A DNA stretch of 64,000 nt from Planococcus sp. MSAK28401 (GCF_018283455.1 NZ_JAAMTH010000001.1:1717501-1781500), one strand, 5' to 3'; counted from the first letter of the stretch, positions 8,842 through 17,412 are shown. Translations and numbers: made by a program. The notes: generated by a model from the letters alone, not told the origin.

Positions 8842-9267
8842 TTGACCGCAACAGAAGTCATGGCATACTTCAGCATAATCGGGGATCAGTTTCCACTTGA
8901 AGAAATCACTGAAGAACTTGCCATCCAACCCACTGAAACTTATCTCAAAGAAGAAATTCTTAATGAATTCACAGCTCCTTCTTCATCAGAAGTCAGAAGA
9001 AGGAGAGAAACCGATTGGACATTGAGTACGGGATATCAGAAATCATACGATATCAATGATCAATTGAAATCACTTTTAATTTCCTTTGAAGAAAAACAAC
9101 AAGACTTAATCTTGCTGAAAGAGAAATATGGATTAAGCTATCTTTTTATGATTGTTATTAAAATTGAAAACAATAAAAAACCTGCTATGTATCTGGAAAA
9201 GGATATTATTGACTTTGCTAGCAAGATCGAAGCCGAAATACACTTCGATCTTTATATAAACAGCTGA
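8842..9267 (+). CDS. DUF4279 family protein
   Basis: A 141-residue soluble protein with TTG start preceded by GGAAGGAGGG. The opening YFSIIGDQFPLEEITEELAI followed by P-T-E-T is the DUF4279 signature, and WTLSTGYQKSYDIN matches the family's second block (W, then two-residue-spaced aromatic and charged residues). The family occurs in immunity-protein clusters and as orphan genes in Bacillales. It lies 85 bases after the DUF2716 gene, and both fit an immunity-like gene set without a visible toxin. Confidence 0.85.
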   Translation: MTATEVMAYFSIIGDQFPLEEITEELAIQPTETYLKEEILNEFTAPSSSEVRRRRETDWTLSTGYQKSYDINDQLKSLLISFEEKQQDLILLKEKYGLSYLFMIVIKIENNKKPAMYLEKDIIDFASKIEAEIHFDLYINS

Positions 9268-9450
9268 AAATTAATGAGTTTTGAAACTGCGCCGTGAATC
9301 TGGAGAGAAAAAGCGAAAGATGTTCCGCTCGGAGATGTTGAGTCACCACATTTAAGGACGTTAAATATAACTTATTAGCAACTAAGTTATATTCATTCTT
9401 ACTACAAAACTTGATGAATCATAGCCTTGCTTTAAAGGAGTAGATGTTGC
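9268..9450. other. intergenic spacer
   Basis: 183 bases with an AT-rich imperfect repeat (TATAACTTA and TAAGTTATA around 9367-9390). No gene is visible. Confidence 0.3.
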
Positions 9451-9807
9451 ATGAAGCTGATTTGTCGTACTTGCAAGGTAGAAATTTCAAACGAGCTAAC
9501 TAAATTAGAGAATTTGAGTCTACTTAATATAAATGATGGCCAAGATTACATTCCTGAAGGTTTTTTTATAATTGATAGCAAAAAAGCAGATATAGAATTA
9601 GAAGGTGCCATCATTATCAATATTAAAGATTTAACAAATTCAGTTTACCATCCAGACGATAGTAGGTTGAACGGGTGTTGTGGTTATGACGGCTTAGACG
9701 GGATGAACCGTGTCTGTTTAAATAATCATGAAATTGGGACCGAAAATTCGGATTGCTGGATGTTTCATTTTGTTTCATTAGATCCAGAACTAGTGGATTT
9801 CCACTGA
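9451..9807 (+). CDS. small Cys-rich hypothetical protein
   Basis: A 118-residue protein with a CxxC pair near the N-terminus (ICRTCKVEI) and a C-terminal block NGCCGYDGLDGMNRVC...EIGTENSDCW, which together could bind a metal. The C-terminal block is one I recall from widespread short bacterial hypotheticals, where it is strongly conserved. AAAGGAG precedes the ATG. The role is unknown; its place among DUF4279 and SMI1/KNR4 genes suggests the same immunity-like class. Confidence 0.75.
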   Translation: MKLICRTCKVEISNELTKLENLSLLNINDGQDYIPEGFFIIDSKKADIELEGAIIINIKDLTNSVYHPDDSRLNGCCGYDGLDGMNRVCLNNHEIGTENSDCWMFHFVSLDPELVDFH

Positions 9808-9886
9808 TTTATCCTAATAATTTTCCGGCAAGAAGCTTGCAAGGTCAATACTTTATATTTTTTTTATTGAGACAGAGGCGAATTTA

Positions 9887-10069
9887 GTGTCCCCTAAAAG
9901 AAAGACAGAAGAAACATTAAAACAGATAGATCTGTTAAAAGTAAAAGACATTATAGTAGTAGACGTAGAAGCTGCTGTAGCAAGAGAACTAAGAAAAAAA
10001 TGGGAAAGTGCATTTGCGAACGATTTAACTCGAAGTGAGAAAAATCAAAACAGTAGTTGCATTCAATAA
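9887..10069 (+). CDS. possible 60-residue charged protein
   Basis: A GTG-started frame of 60 residues with AGAGG eight bases upstream and an in-frame stop just before. It is lysine- and glutamate-rich and probably helical (EETLKQIDLLKVKDIIVVDV). It ends only 18 bases before the next gene. It could be a genuine small protein or a fragment; no family was recognised. Confidence 0.35.
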   Translation: MSPKRKTEETLKQIDLLKVKDIIVVDVEAAVARELRKKWESAFANDLTRSEKNQNSSCIQ

Positions 10070-10087
10070 AGGGGAGGAATTGTTATC

Positions 10088-10381
10088 ATGAACTCTGGAA
10101 TAATGGAGAGTTTAATTGTATACGCTCCAATTGTATTTTTATTCTTTGCTTGTATCGGGATTGTATGGAGCCTATTGGGAAATAGAAAATATTTAATAGG
10201 ATCAATAATTATGTTGTTAGGTGTAGGGGTTTATTACTGGGGTTTATATGTAGGTGAATGGGAAGGAATGGGCGTATCATTATTTTTGGGTGGTGGGATG
10301 CTTCTTACTGGGATATTGACTCTTCTAATTACCTTTCTTTATTCAAAATCGAGGGCAACTAAAAACAATCGGGAAGTTTAA
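10088..10381 (+). CDS. small membrane protein, unknown
   Basis: A 97-residue protein with three predicted membrane segments (about residues 10-28, 36-52 and 64-86) and a basic tail (SKSRATKNNREV). GGGGAGG precedes the ATG. Its glycine-rich middle (GVGVYYWGLYVGEWEGMGVS) resembles several short Bacillus membrane hypotheticals. A terminator follows directly. Function unknown. Confidence 0.75.
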   Translation: MNSGIMESLIVYAPIVFLFFACIGIVWSLLGNRKYLIGSIIMLLGVGVYYWGLYVGEWEGMGVSLFLGGGMLLTGILTLLITFLYSKSRATKNNREV

Positions 10382-10397
10382 TTGAAAAGCTCGGTCC

Positions 10398-10434
10398 AAA
10401 AAAGAACTTGCTTGGAATTGAAGTTCTTTTTTAC
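10398..10434 (+). terminator. intrinsic terminator
   Basis: Arms AAAAAAGAACTT and AAGTTCTTTTTT form a 12-bp stem ending in a T-run. It lies 17 bases after the stop of the membrane-protein gene. Confidence 0.8.
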
Positions 10435-10511
10435 TTGTCACTACCGATTGGACAACTTCTAAAAGAAATGGTGAAAGTAAACTGAGAATACTAGCATGGA
10501 GGAGGTTAACT

Positions 10512-11102
10512 ATGAATACATTCATTTACATGGTAAGACATGGTGATTCCCCGAAGGAAGGAAATGAGAGAACGAGAGGATTAACTGAAAAAGGCGAAAC
10601 AGATGCTCGACAACTAGCTGCAATATTGAAGGCTGAAGAAGTTAATGTAATCACTTCAAGCCCCTATACGCGTTCCATACAAACGGTTGAAAAATTAGCT
10701 CATCAAATAGGAGAAGAAATTATAGTGTTTGAAGATCTAAAAGAGAGAGTATTTACTTTGGAAGATGAGCGTATATCTGACCGGAAGTTGCTTCCACTCT
10801 TAGAAAAATCATTTGTAGATTTCAATTACTCTTTAGAAGGCGGAGAATCAAACGCTGAATGTCAAAAAAGGGCGATAAAAGTTTTAAAGGAGATACTATC
10901 TGTTTATAAAGAACAGAAAATTGTAATTGGAACTCATGGAGCTGTTATGACTTTGATGATGGCCTTTTACGATAACAAATATGATTTAAAATTTTTACAT
11001 AGCACGTCTAAACCAGACATCTATAAAATGGGATTTAAAGATCAGACTTTATTAAGTGTTCAAAGAGTATTGGTCAAAACAGGGGGGATTAATAACAGTT
11101 AA
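10512..11102 (+). CDS. histidine phosphatase family protein
   Basis: A 196-residue phosphoglycerate-mutase-fold phosphatase. The catalytic RHG motif is at residues 9-11 (YMVRHGDSP), the second arginine is in SSPYTRSIQT, the acid residue is in LKERVFTLED, and the distal histidine is in IVIGTHGAVMT. Members hydrolyse small phosphomonoesters or protein phosphates; the substrate is not evident here. GGAGG precedes the ATG. The gene stands alone, convergent with the NUDIX gene. Confidence 0.9.
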   Translation: MNTFIYMVRHGDSPKEGNERTRGLTEKGETDARQLAAILKAEEVNVITSSPYTRSIQTVEKLAHQIGEEIIVFEDLKERVFTLEDERISDRKLLPLLEKSFVDFNYSLEGGESNAECQKRAIKVLKEILSVYKEQKIVIGTHGAVMTLMMAFYDNKYDLKFLHSTSKPDIYKMGFKDQTLLSVQRVLVKTGGINNS

Positions 11103-11220
11103 TGAGCTAAGTTTACGTAGCGTCATTGAATATGGCATGAAAAAAATGACAGAGTAAATTACGCCATCTGCCATTTTATTAAGAGCAATAAAAAATCGCT
11201 TGTTAAAGTCGATCAGCAGC

Positions 11221-11847
11221 TCAATCAAATAAAGTTGCTTTAGTCGGATTCCTCTCAAATTCAAAGAGCATATGCAGCTGTGACTCGATATTCCGATTCA
11301 AGGATAGTTCCGGTAAATCGTATTCAGGAAAGAAATCCACTTCCTTTGTTTCGACACCGGTTTTTGCCTCACCGCCTACAATTTCGCACTGAATGAAAAG
11401 CTTATAATAATGAAAAGCTTGGGGTGGATGCGGATGTTTATTCATATCCAGTAAGGCAAGCATTTTTGTCGGCACCACAAGATAGCCGGATTCTTCCTGT
11501 ATTTCTTTCGTAATGTTTTCAGCTGGAGATAAGCCAATATCGCAAAATCCGCCAGGTAAAGCCCATCTATTGTCGATGTTTTCGCGAACCATGAGAATCT
11601 TTCCTTTATCGAAGACAGCACCCCGCACATCCATTTTGGGCGTCTGGTAGCCTTCATCATTAGCAAATAACTCTTTGATCTTTTGCATTTCCTCGCCGGT
11701 ATGTTCTTCCATGATTTCCACACTGATTTTCCGTAACTCTTCGTAACGTTCCAAATCAAAGACATCTTTTGAAAAAGTCAGTCCGGATTGAGAAAGCGAT
11801 TGGATTCGCTTAGCCCAGTCCAGCCATTTAAGACTCATAATGGCCAT
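11221..11847 (-). CDS. NUDIX hydrolase with N-terminal Nudix_N-type domain
   Basis: About 208 residues. Residues 1-65 match the helical N-terminal domain of Bacillus ADP-ribose/ADP-sugar NUDIX hydrolases (LKWLDWAKRIQSLSQSGL). The NUDIX box begins at GGFCDIGLSPAENITKEIQE and ends ESGY; the usual Arg-Glu is Lys-Glu. It would hydrolyse a nucleoside diphosphate linked to another group, probably ADP-ribose or ADP-glucose. The start could be ATG 11847 or ATG 11838. Either overlaps the end of the upstream HAD gene, so the two are translationally coupled. Confidence 0.9.
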   Translation of the reverse strand: MAIMSLKWLDWAKRIQSLSQSGLTFSKDVFDLERYEELRKISVEIMEEHTGEEMQKIKELFANDEGYQTPKMDVRGAVFDKGKILMVRENIDNRWALPGGFCDIGLSPAENITKEIQEESGYLVVPTKMLALLDMNKHPHPPQAFHYYKLFIQCEIVGGEAKTGVETKEVDFFPEYDLPELSLNRNIESQLHMLFEFERNPTKATLFD

Positions 11848-12493
11848 CCGTTTCCAAGGATTCCATAAATTCAGCCACAGTTCGGTATGAGGAATTCGGT
11901 GCTACTGCAAATTCCAAGGTTTGATAATCAGGCAACCAATGCACCCCGACGGTTAAAACGTTCGCGCTAATTCCAGCTTGAATGTCAGCATCACTGTCTC
12001 CGATGAACATTGCTTCCTGAGGGCTAACATCCAATATAGCTAAAGCTTTGAACAAACCTTCTGGATCCGGTTTAGGTTGTGTCACATCGTCCCCTGTAAT
12101 GATGGCATCGAAGAAATGCTCCATTTGAAGTGCTTTTAAGGAGATATCCAGACTTCTTCTGGCTTTTCCTGTGAAAATTCCCAATTTAACCCCTTTTTCT
12201 CTTAGATGCAGCAATAACTCGTGAATTTCATCGTTGTGGTCAACGAGTTGTGCATGCTGTTCTAGATATTTTGTATAATACAGTTCAATTGCTTCTTCTG
12301 TATCTTCATGAAGCAAATTCTTCCGGATAATTCCCGTTTCCGATGGGCCAAACATGGCGCGAATTTCAGCAGAAGAGAGCTCGCGCTGGTCGAATTCCTT
12401 GAAAACGTGTTGGAAAGCATAGTCACAGACAGGTAATGTATTAGCTAATGTGCCGTCAAAATCAAAAATAATCGCTTTTATTGGAAACACCAT
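11828..12493 (-). CDS. HAD family hydrolase (phosphoglycolate phosphatase-like)
   Basis: A 221-residue haloacid dehalogenase-type phosphatase with a helical cap. Motif I is FDFDGTLANT (nucleophile and general acid Asp), motif II is the threonine in GIFTGKARRS, motif III is the lysine in TQPKPDPEG, and motif IV is FIGDSDADIQAG. The layout is that of Gph/PpaX-type enzymes that dephosphorylate small phosphates. It is the first gene of a two-gene operon with the NUDIX hydrolase, suggesting housecleaning of damaged or by-product metabolites. Confidence 0.9.
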   Translation of the reverse strand: MVFPIKAIIFDFDGTLANTLPVCDYAFQHVFKEFDQRELSSAEIRAMFGPSETGIIRKNLLHEDTEEAIELYYTKYLEQHAQLVDHNDEIHELLLHLREKGVKLGIFTGKARRSLDISLKALQMEHFFDAIITGDDVTQPKPDPEGLFKALAILDVSPQEAMFIGDSDADIQAGISANVLTVGVHWLPDYQTLEFAVAPNSSYRTVAEFMESLETDGHYES

Positions 12494-12641
12494 CCTTGTT
12501 TTTAATATCTAAAGTTAAAGAAGTGAGTAATACTTGCTAGTTCAAATTAGCTGACAATTTTCATGCTATAGCAACTCGGCTGGTTTTTCCAGTTAATCCT
12601 ATTTACTGAAATTAAATTTCATATTCCTCTTACTGAAAGAA

Positions 12642-12668
12642 AAGAAGCTCAAGGTTGAGCTTCTTTTT
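12642..12668. terminator. orphan hairpin terminator between divergent genes
   Basis: An 11-bp stem (AAGAAGCTCAA, loop GG, TTGAGCTTCTT) is followed by TTTTTATG on the plus strand and TTTTCTTT on the minus strand. It lies between two divergently transcribed genes, where no transcript from this window should end. Confidence 0.65.
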
Positions 12669-12730
12669 ATGTGTAAACGGGTACTTCTGCAATCAGTCTC
12701 CGAAAATTTCACTTCAATATAAAATTTAAA

Positions 12731-12748
12731 TATGAATATGAATATGAA
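12731..12748. repeat. hexamer repeat (TATGAA)x3
   Basis: Three perfect tandem copies of TATGAA lie about 80-100 bases upstream of the DJ-1-like gene, near AT-rich promoter-like sequence. A short tandem repeat near a promoter could vary in copy number by slippage. Confidence 0.6.
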
Positions 12749-12827
12749 TTCTAAATGTTAAAATCAATTATAGTAATAATATTCCATAATCTGCTAATAA
12801 ATTGTGGTTATATAGGGAGATGATTTT

Positions 12828-13394
12828 TTGAAAAAGACAATGGTATTGTTGTATCCAGAGTTTAGTGAATATGAACTCAGTGTCGCTTTGTCTATATTAA
12901 TGCAGGGGCAAAAACCGATGATTACTGTAGGTCTTACTGAAGATCCTATAAAGGGCGAATCAGGATTAACGTGTATAGCTGATACTACTGCAAGAGAAGT
13001 TAACTTGAATGAAATTGATAGTGTTTTACTGCCGGGCTGTATGGATGTTATTACTTTAATCAATGAAGAAGCCCTGGTTGATTTAATAAAAGAAGCAGCT
13101 TCAAAAGATATGGTTATTGCTGCAATTTCTAGTTCTCCTACCTTATTAGCTAAGGCTGGTATTTTGAAGGGCCGGAAGTTTACTGTTGGAATGCCTGAAG
13201 AAGGCAGAACAAAATTAGGCATCTTTGAGGAAAAGAATTATTCTGATGAAGTAGTGGTCCGCGATGGAAATATAATCACTGCTAGAGGAAAAGCTTTTAT
13301 CCGTTTTGGAATTTCTCTAGGGGAAGCATTAAAGATAGATTTTGATGAGGATTGGTATATTGAACCGCCTCAAAAGAAAGTATTTAGTAAGTAA
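12828..13394 (+). CDS. DJ-1/PfpI family protein, nucleophile Cys replaced
   Basis: A 188-residue protein with the flavodoxin-like DJ-1/PfpI fold. Visible landmarks are KTMVLLYPEFSEYELSVALS at the N-terminus, VLLPGCMDV, VIAAISSSPTLLAKAGILKG, and RDGNIITARGKAFIRFGI. At the nucleophile elbow, where the family usually reads AICSGP with a reactive cysteine, this protein has AISSSP. It therefore probably lacks the usual thiol chemistry. The TTG start is preceded by AGGGAGATGA. It stands alone; the family includes stress chaperones, glyoxalases and inactive binding forms. Confidence 0.85.
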   Translation: MKKTMVLLYPEFSEYELSVALSILMQGQKPMITVGLTEDPIKGESGLTCIADTTAREVNLNEIDSVLLPGCMDVITLINEEALVDLIKEAASKDMVIAAISSSPTLLAKAGILKGRKFTVGMPEEGRTKLGIFEEKNYSDEVVVRDGNIITARGKAFIRFGISLGEALKIDFDEDWYIEPPQKKVFSK

Positions 13395-13469
13395 ATTTAA
13401 AACGAGCTGGAATTAAGAAGATGTATGACTCATAACAGCTTTTCAAAAAGGTGGAATGGAGGAGATACA

Positions 13470-14147
13470 ATGGGATGGATCTTTTTATCCGGAGGTGGAG
13501 ACAAACAACATACGGAAAAGTTTGATCAAAAATTCAGGGCACAAATTGGTGTATCGAAGCCATTGTTATATATTCCAGTTGCCATGAAGCACCAGAACTC
13601 GTATGTGGATTGTTATTTTTGGATTAAGAGCGTATTTAATCCACTAGGTCTTCAAGAAATTGTCATGTGGACCGATTTGCATCAAAAATCTTTAAAAGAC
13701 TTGGAGCGGTTTTCTTCAGTCTATATCGGAGGCGGGAACACATTTTCATTGTTGAACGACATACGCAGCTCTGGCTTTGATGAAATTCTGAAAAAATATA
13801 TTCAAAGTGGAGGAACAGTATACGGGGGAAGTGCAGGGGCTATAATTTTGGGTTCTGATATTATGACTTGTGCTCATCTTGATTATAATGAGGTAGGTTT
13901 AGTAGACCATGAGGGGTTGAACTTAATTTCTGATCTTGCAATATGGTGCCATTATGAACCGGAAAATGACGAGCAGATAAGAAAGTACATACAAAGTCAT
14001 CAGAAGTCTGTCCTTGCTTTACCTGAAGAAACTGGGGCTTACTATAATGATGGATATCTAAAAATAACGGGGACAAAATCAGCATTTCTCTTTCAAGAAG
14101 AAAATAAGCTAGAATTATTGCCGGATTCTGAACATCCAGCGCCATGA
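13470..14147 (+). CDS. peptidase E-like (S51) protein
   Basis: A 225-residue protein with the class I glutamine-amidotransferase-like fold of peptidase E. The catalytic serine lies in the elbow VYGGSAGAIILGSD, the upstream YIGGGNTFSLL block forms the expected substrate-side loop, and IWCHYEPENDE may supply the histidine. Peptidase E cleaves Asp-X dipeptides; other family members are cyanophycinases or inactive. ATG 13470 has GGAGGAG five bases upstream; the longer frame from 13425 has none. It stands alone. Confidence 0.9.
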   Translation: MGWIFLSGGGDKQHTEKFDQKFRAQIGVSKPLLYIPVAMKHQNSYVDCYFWIKSVFNPLGLQEIVMWTDLHQKSLKDLERFSSVYIGGGNTFSLLNDIRSSGFDEILKKYIQSGGTVYGGSAGAIILGSDIMTCAHLDYNEVGLVDHEGLNLISDLAIWCHYEPENDEQIRKYIQSHQKSVLALPEETGAYYNDGYLKITGTKSAFLFQEENKLELLPDSEHPAP

Positions 14148-14285
14148 TTTTTACTTTTAATGAAAAACTATTTTTAAGTTTTAGGATGATAAATAGTTTA
14201 CCTAAAGATCGCTAAGGGTTAAAGATAACTTATTTGTTATGAAGATAACTTGAAATTAACTAGCTATTTATATTATGGAGGTTAA

Positions 14286-14693
14286 ATGATGAATGAAATT
14301 ATGGACTTAGTAGATACAAATAGAAAAGGTGTAGCGGAAGCTGCGATAAGAGAAACAGAACAGAAATTGGGTATTCGTTTCCCGGATCAGTACGTTCAAT
14401 TGTTTAGATTGGCCAATGGCCCTGAAATTGGCGCGTGGATTTTATTTCCCGTCAAAGATCCTGATAATGAGAAAAAAACATGGGATGATGTAGTCAGACA
14501 AAATAAGGAAGTTTTAGATAGAGAGTTCCCTGACAATCTGCTTGCGATCGCTGAAGACGGTACTGGGGATTACTTATGCTTGAAAGTAGAAGATGAAAAA
14601 GCGGTGGATTCAATTTATTTATGGCTCCATGAAACAGATGAAACAGAAGAGTTAGCTCCCACTTTAAAAGACTTAATCCTAAATATGATCTGA
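14286..14693 (+). CDS. SMI1/KNR4 (SUKH) family protein
   Basis: A 135-residue SUKH-fold protein. The family pattern is clear: helix AAIRETEQKLGIRFPDQYVQLFRLANG, then WILFPVKDP, FPDNLLAIAEDGTGDYLCL, and a C-terminal helix LAPTLKDLIL. SUKH proteins are widely used as immunity proteins against polymorphic and contact-dependent toxins, and also occur singly. ATG 14286 and ATG 14289 both follow TATGGAGG. No toxin is next to it. The short DUF5316-like gene begins 12 bases downstream, so they are probably cotranscribed. Confidence 0.9.
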   Translation: MMNEIMDLVDTNRKGVAEAAIRETEQKLGIRFPDQYVQLFRLANGPEIGAWILFPVKDPDNEKKTWDDVVRQNKEVLDREFPDNLLAIAEDGTGDYLCLKVEDEKAVDSIYLWLHETDETEELAPTLKDLILNMI

Positions 14694-14705
14694 AAGGAGT
14701 CTCTT

Positions 14706-14990
14706 ATGAAACGAATAGCTTTAGGAGCGTTGCTTTTTGTGTTTATACTCGGTTTCTTTATTGTGCAAAATAATGTGGAACTCGCAATGAACATAACCGG
14801 CGTAATAGGGCTTGGCGGCATATTACTCGGGGGCTTTTTGAAAACAGGATTCGTGAGCCCAAGTGCCCCTGTGATTGGGAATCTGGCAGTTATAAAATTA
14901 GACAAGAAAATGGATTTATCAAATACCATTTTGTTAATAGCTTTACCTCATATCATCGGTTCTTTGTTATTGTTTTTTTATACTCGGTAA
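14706..14990 (+). CDS. small membrane protein (DUF5316-like)
   Basis: A 94-residue protein with a first membrane helix (residues 3-20), a glycine-rich second segment (ITGVIGLGGILLGGFLK), a hydrophilic loop and a third helix at the end (IGSLLLFFYTR). The pattern matches what I recall of DUF5316 proteins in Bacillus. AAAGGAG lies before the ATG. It follows the SMI1/KNR4 gene after 12 bases, so the two probably share a transcript. Function unknown. Confidence 0.7.
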   Translation: MKRIALGALLFVFILGFFIVQNNVELAMNITGVIGLGGILLGGFLKTGFVSPSAPVIGNLAVIKLDKKMDLSNTILLIALPHIIGSLLLFFYTR

Positions 14991-15042
14991 GAGGTTTTTC
15001 TTTCACTAAATGTACATTCGATGATTATGTGAGGGTGTTAAA

Positions 15043-15483
15043 GTGCGATTAATTGGCTGGGTTCCTATGCTGATCTTAATTCTTTGCTCGGGATGTTCTT
15101 CAATTACTATAGAAGATGCAGAAACTGTGCGATTGGATTATTGGAGCGGAGAAGTTACAGAAGAAATACGAGAAGAATACATAGATGAAAATAATGGCCT
15201 CGATTATTTTGTGGATGCTGTGAATGCTGCAGAAGAAGTAACCGGCCAGCGTGTTATCACAACAAGACCACTGCTTTCACTTGAGTTTGTAATGGAAGAT
15301 AAAGAGAACCGGAACTACCATCTGTGGGTAACAGATAGGGGAGAAGGATTTATCCAAAGCTTACAGCCACATAAAAGTCTTACATATAGATTGGGTCCTG
15401 ATTCTGTAAAGGAATTGAAAGACTTCTTTGAAACGAAAGAAAGTGTAGAGGTTTTAAAAGGTGAAATTGAGTTTGAGCAGTGA
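15043..15483 (+). CDS. putative lipoprotein, unknown
   Basis: A 146-residue protein beginning with a lipoprotein signal (MRLIGWVPMLILILCSGCSS; lipid-attachment Cys at about residue 18). The exported part is acidic and ends in a YhfM-like pattern: LLSLEFVMEDKENRNYHLWV, then RLGPDSVKELKDFF. GTG start with GAGGGTG upstream. It ends 30 bases before the next gene. Function unknown. Confidence 0.75.
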   Translation: MRLIGWVPMLILILCSGCSSITIEDAETVRLDYWSGEVTEEIREEYIDENNGLDYFVDAVNAAEEVTGQRVITTRPLLSLEFVMEDKENRNYHLWVTDRGEGFIQSLQPHKSLTYRLGPDSVKELKDFFETKESVEVLKGEIEFEQ

Positions 15484-15513
15484 CAGTAAAAAAACTACAA
15501 AAGAGCTGATAGT

Positions 15514-15984
15514 TTGAAAAAGTTTCGCGGGAAAAGACGTTATTTCCGTAATTTGCATAAAGCAGCTGCCACGGAACATCTCCGGTTGGACTTCGGAAAA
15601 GGCGGCTGGTTTGATCTTTGGCACACCCACCTGGATTTTATTGGACATGGAAATAGAAGCATAAAAATCAGGAGAGAGCATGTCAAAGCTCATATAGCTT
15701 TATACAAAAGTTTACTAAAGAACTTGGAGATTTTCGAAAAGCCTTTTCAATCTTGGATTGAAATAGACGGACAGGATGCCGGATCAGATGCTGTTTATAT
15801 TCATAGTCCCAATCCGAACGAAGACAATTTTCCTTTGAAGAAAGAGAATATCGATTGGGAAGTTGAACTTCCTTTATACCTCAAGGGTTTAATCGACACA
15901 CAAGAATTTGACATTGGTCGATACCTCTCGGAGACAGAAGTGCACTTTATAATTCAAGCCAAATGTCTAAAGAATCGACTTTAG
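15514..15984 (+). CDS. conserved hypothetical protein
   Basis: A 156-residue soluble protein with TTG start and only a weak ribosome site (AGAGCTGAT). The N-terminus KFRGKRRYFRNLHK and the central WFDLWHTHLDF...HIALYKSLLKNLE and QSWIEIDGQDAGSDAVYIHS blocks match a family of short hypotheticals I recall from Bacillus and relatives. No function is assigned to it. It follows the lipoprotein gene closely and may be cotranscribed. Confidence 0.75.
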   Translation: MKKFRGKRRYFRNLHKAAATEHLRLDFGKGGWFDLWHTHLDFIGHGNRSIKIRREHVKAHIALYKSLLKNLEIFEKPFQSWIEIDGQDAGSDAVYIHSPNPNEDNFPLKKENIDWEVELPLYLKGLIDTQEFDIGRYLSETEVHFIIQAKCLKNRL

Positions 15985-16146
15985 GTCGTTTTAATTGGAT
16001 TGAAGTAATGCGCCGATTCAGTTAGATGTGTTTGAAGATAAAACATTTGAATGATTCCATTAGAATTCAATAAAGAATAAAAATTGAGGGAGTGAGTAAC
16101 GATCTTATTAAAAGTTGTTTTTCCCTTAATAATTTTAAGCACAGGG

Positions 16147-16398
16147 TTGGTCATGGCTTATAAGTTGAGCAGGCATAAGTCAGAGAAAAAGAAGCAGATT
16201 ATATTGGGAATCACTCTGATAGTGGTGGTTGCACCCTTTCTTTCTTGGCTTGTCGGGGGCTTGTATGCAACATTTGGATCTATTGAAACTACAGGCTGGG
16301 CAGAAATCGTTTATCCTATGATTATTTTTCCTTTGATCGGCTTGCTTGGAGTTGGATGGTTGGTAAAAGGGGTTCTTAAGAAGAAGGAAGCCAATTAG
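16147..16398 (+). CDS. small membrane protein with unclear start
   Basis: At least 83 residues from TTG 16147 or ATG 16153, with two membrane segments (IILGITLIVVVAPFLSWLVG and IVYPMIIFPLIGLLGVGWLV) and a basic tail. The frame stays open upstream to 16096 and encodes a further hydrophobic segment (ILLKVVFPLIILSTGLVMAY), preceded by GAGGGAG at 16086-16092. No ATG, GTG or TTG stands at the right distance from that site. Either the gene has suffered a one-base change at its start or it uses a non-standard start. Confidence 0.6.
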   Translation: MVMAYKLSRHKSEKKKQIILGITLIVVVAPFLSWLVGGLYATFGSIETTGWAEIVYPMIIFPLIGLLGVGWLVKGVLKKKEAN

Positions 16399-16653
16399 TT
16401 TGAAAGGGATAGAATTGAATCCAATGTTTCAGGAAATTATCCTATTTTCTTTACTCGTTTCTTGTCTGCTAACTTTTTAGATTGTAAAAACAAAAGCAAG
16501 TAACTGAACAAGAATTTTGTCGGCCTTTTTCGTAAATTCACTTATCCTTTTTGTTGCTTCAGTTTATCTTTACAAGTAAGCCTAACAACTTTGGGAAAGT
16601 CGTTCTTTTTAGTACAACAATTCTTAGGTAAGATAAAAGTGAGGTGACTAATT

Positions 16654-17412
16654 ATGCAATTTGTATTCGATCTTGACGGAACCATTTGTTTTAAAGGACA
16701 ACCTTTACCCCAAGAAATTTGTGCTGCTTTGGATGGGTGCCAGGCAATGGGCCACGAAATCATCTTTGCATCTGCAAGACCGATACGTGACTTATTGCCG
16801 GTGCTGCCGGAAAAATATCACCGGTTAAGAATGGTCGGTGGAAACGGGGCTTTTCGAAATGAGGATGGCTCAATCGACGTAAACAGTTTTGACGAGAGCA
16901 CTTGCAAGCAACTGTTCAATATTATTAATACGCATGAGCTTCCGTATTTAATTGATAGCAGCTGGGATTACAGCTATACCGGAGAAGAGACCCATCCGAT
17001 CTATCAAAATATCGATCCGTTGAAGAGTGCGAAAAATGTGCCGATTGATTTGCTGGAAAATGTAGTGAAAATGGTTCTTTTCACAAGCGATCCGGAGATA
17101 CAGAAAAGCTTGGAAGTCCTTCCCCTGACCCTGCATCTTCACCAGAATGAAGGAATTCTTGATTTGAGTCCTGAAGGCATTGATAAATGGGCAGGGCTAC
17201 AACAACTAGGGCTCAAAGCAAATGAATTCATTGCCTTTGGAAATGACTCAAATGACATTTGCATATTTGAAGCTGCCAAAGAAAGTATCTGCATTGGTAC
17301 CCATCCTGTTGCAAAACAACATGCAACCTTACAAATTACAGAGGATGAAGTGGCAAAAATGATTTTACGTATGAGTGATAAGTATCTTCTGCAAGAGATT
17401 GAAGTTAAATAG
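16654..17412 (+). CDS. HAD-IIB (Cof-type) phosphatase
   Basis: A 252-residue HAD phosphatase with a large C2-type cap. Motif I is FVFDLDGTICFKG, motif II is in IIFASARPIRDLL, the lysine of motif III is in EGIDKWAGLQQLG, and motif IV is IAFGNDSNDICIFE. These features fit Cof/YwtE-type enzymes that hydrolyse sugar phosphates, FMN or pyridoxal phosphate; the substrate is not clear. GAGGTGA precedes the ATG. It stands alone. Confidence 0.9.
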   Translation: MQFVFDLDGTICFKGQPLPQEICAALDGCQAMGHEIIFASARPIRDLLPVLPEKYHRLRMVGGNGAFRNEDGSIDVNSFDESTCKQLFNIINTHELPYLIDSSWDYSYTGEETHPIYQNIDPLKSAKNVPIDLLENVVKMVLFTSDPEIQKSLEVLPLTLHLHQNEGILDLSPEGIDKWAGLQQLGLKANEFIAFGNDSNDICIFEAAKESICIGTHPVAKQHATLQITEDEVAKMILRMSDKYLLQEIEVK

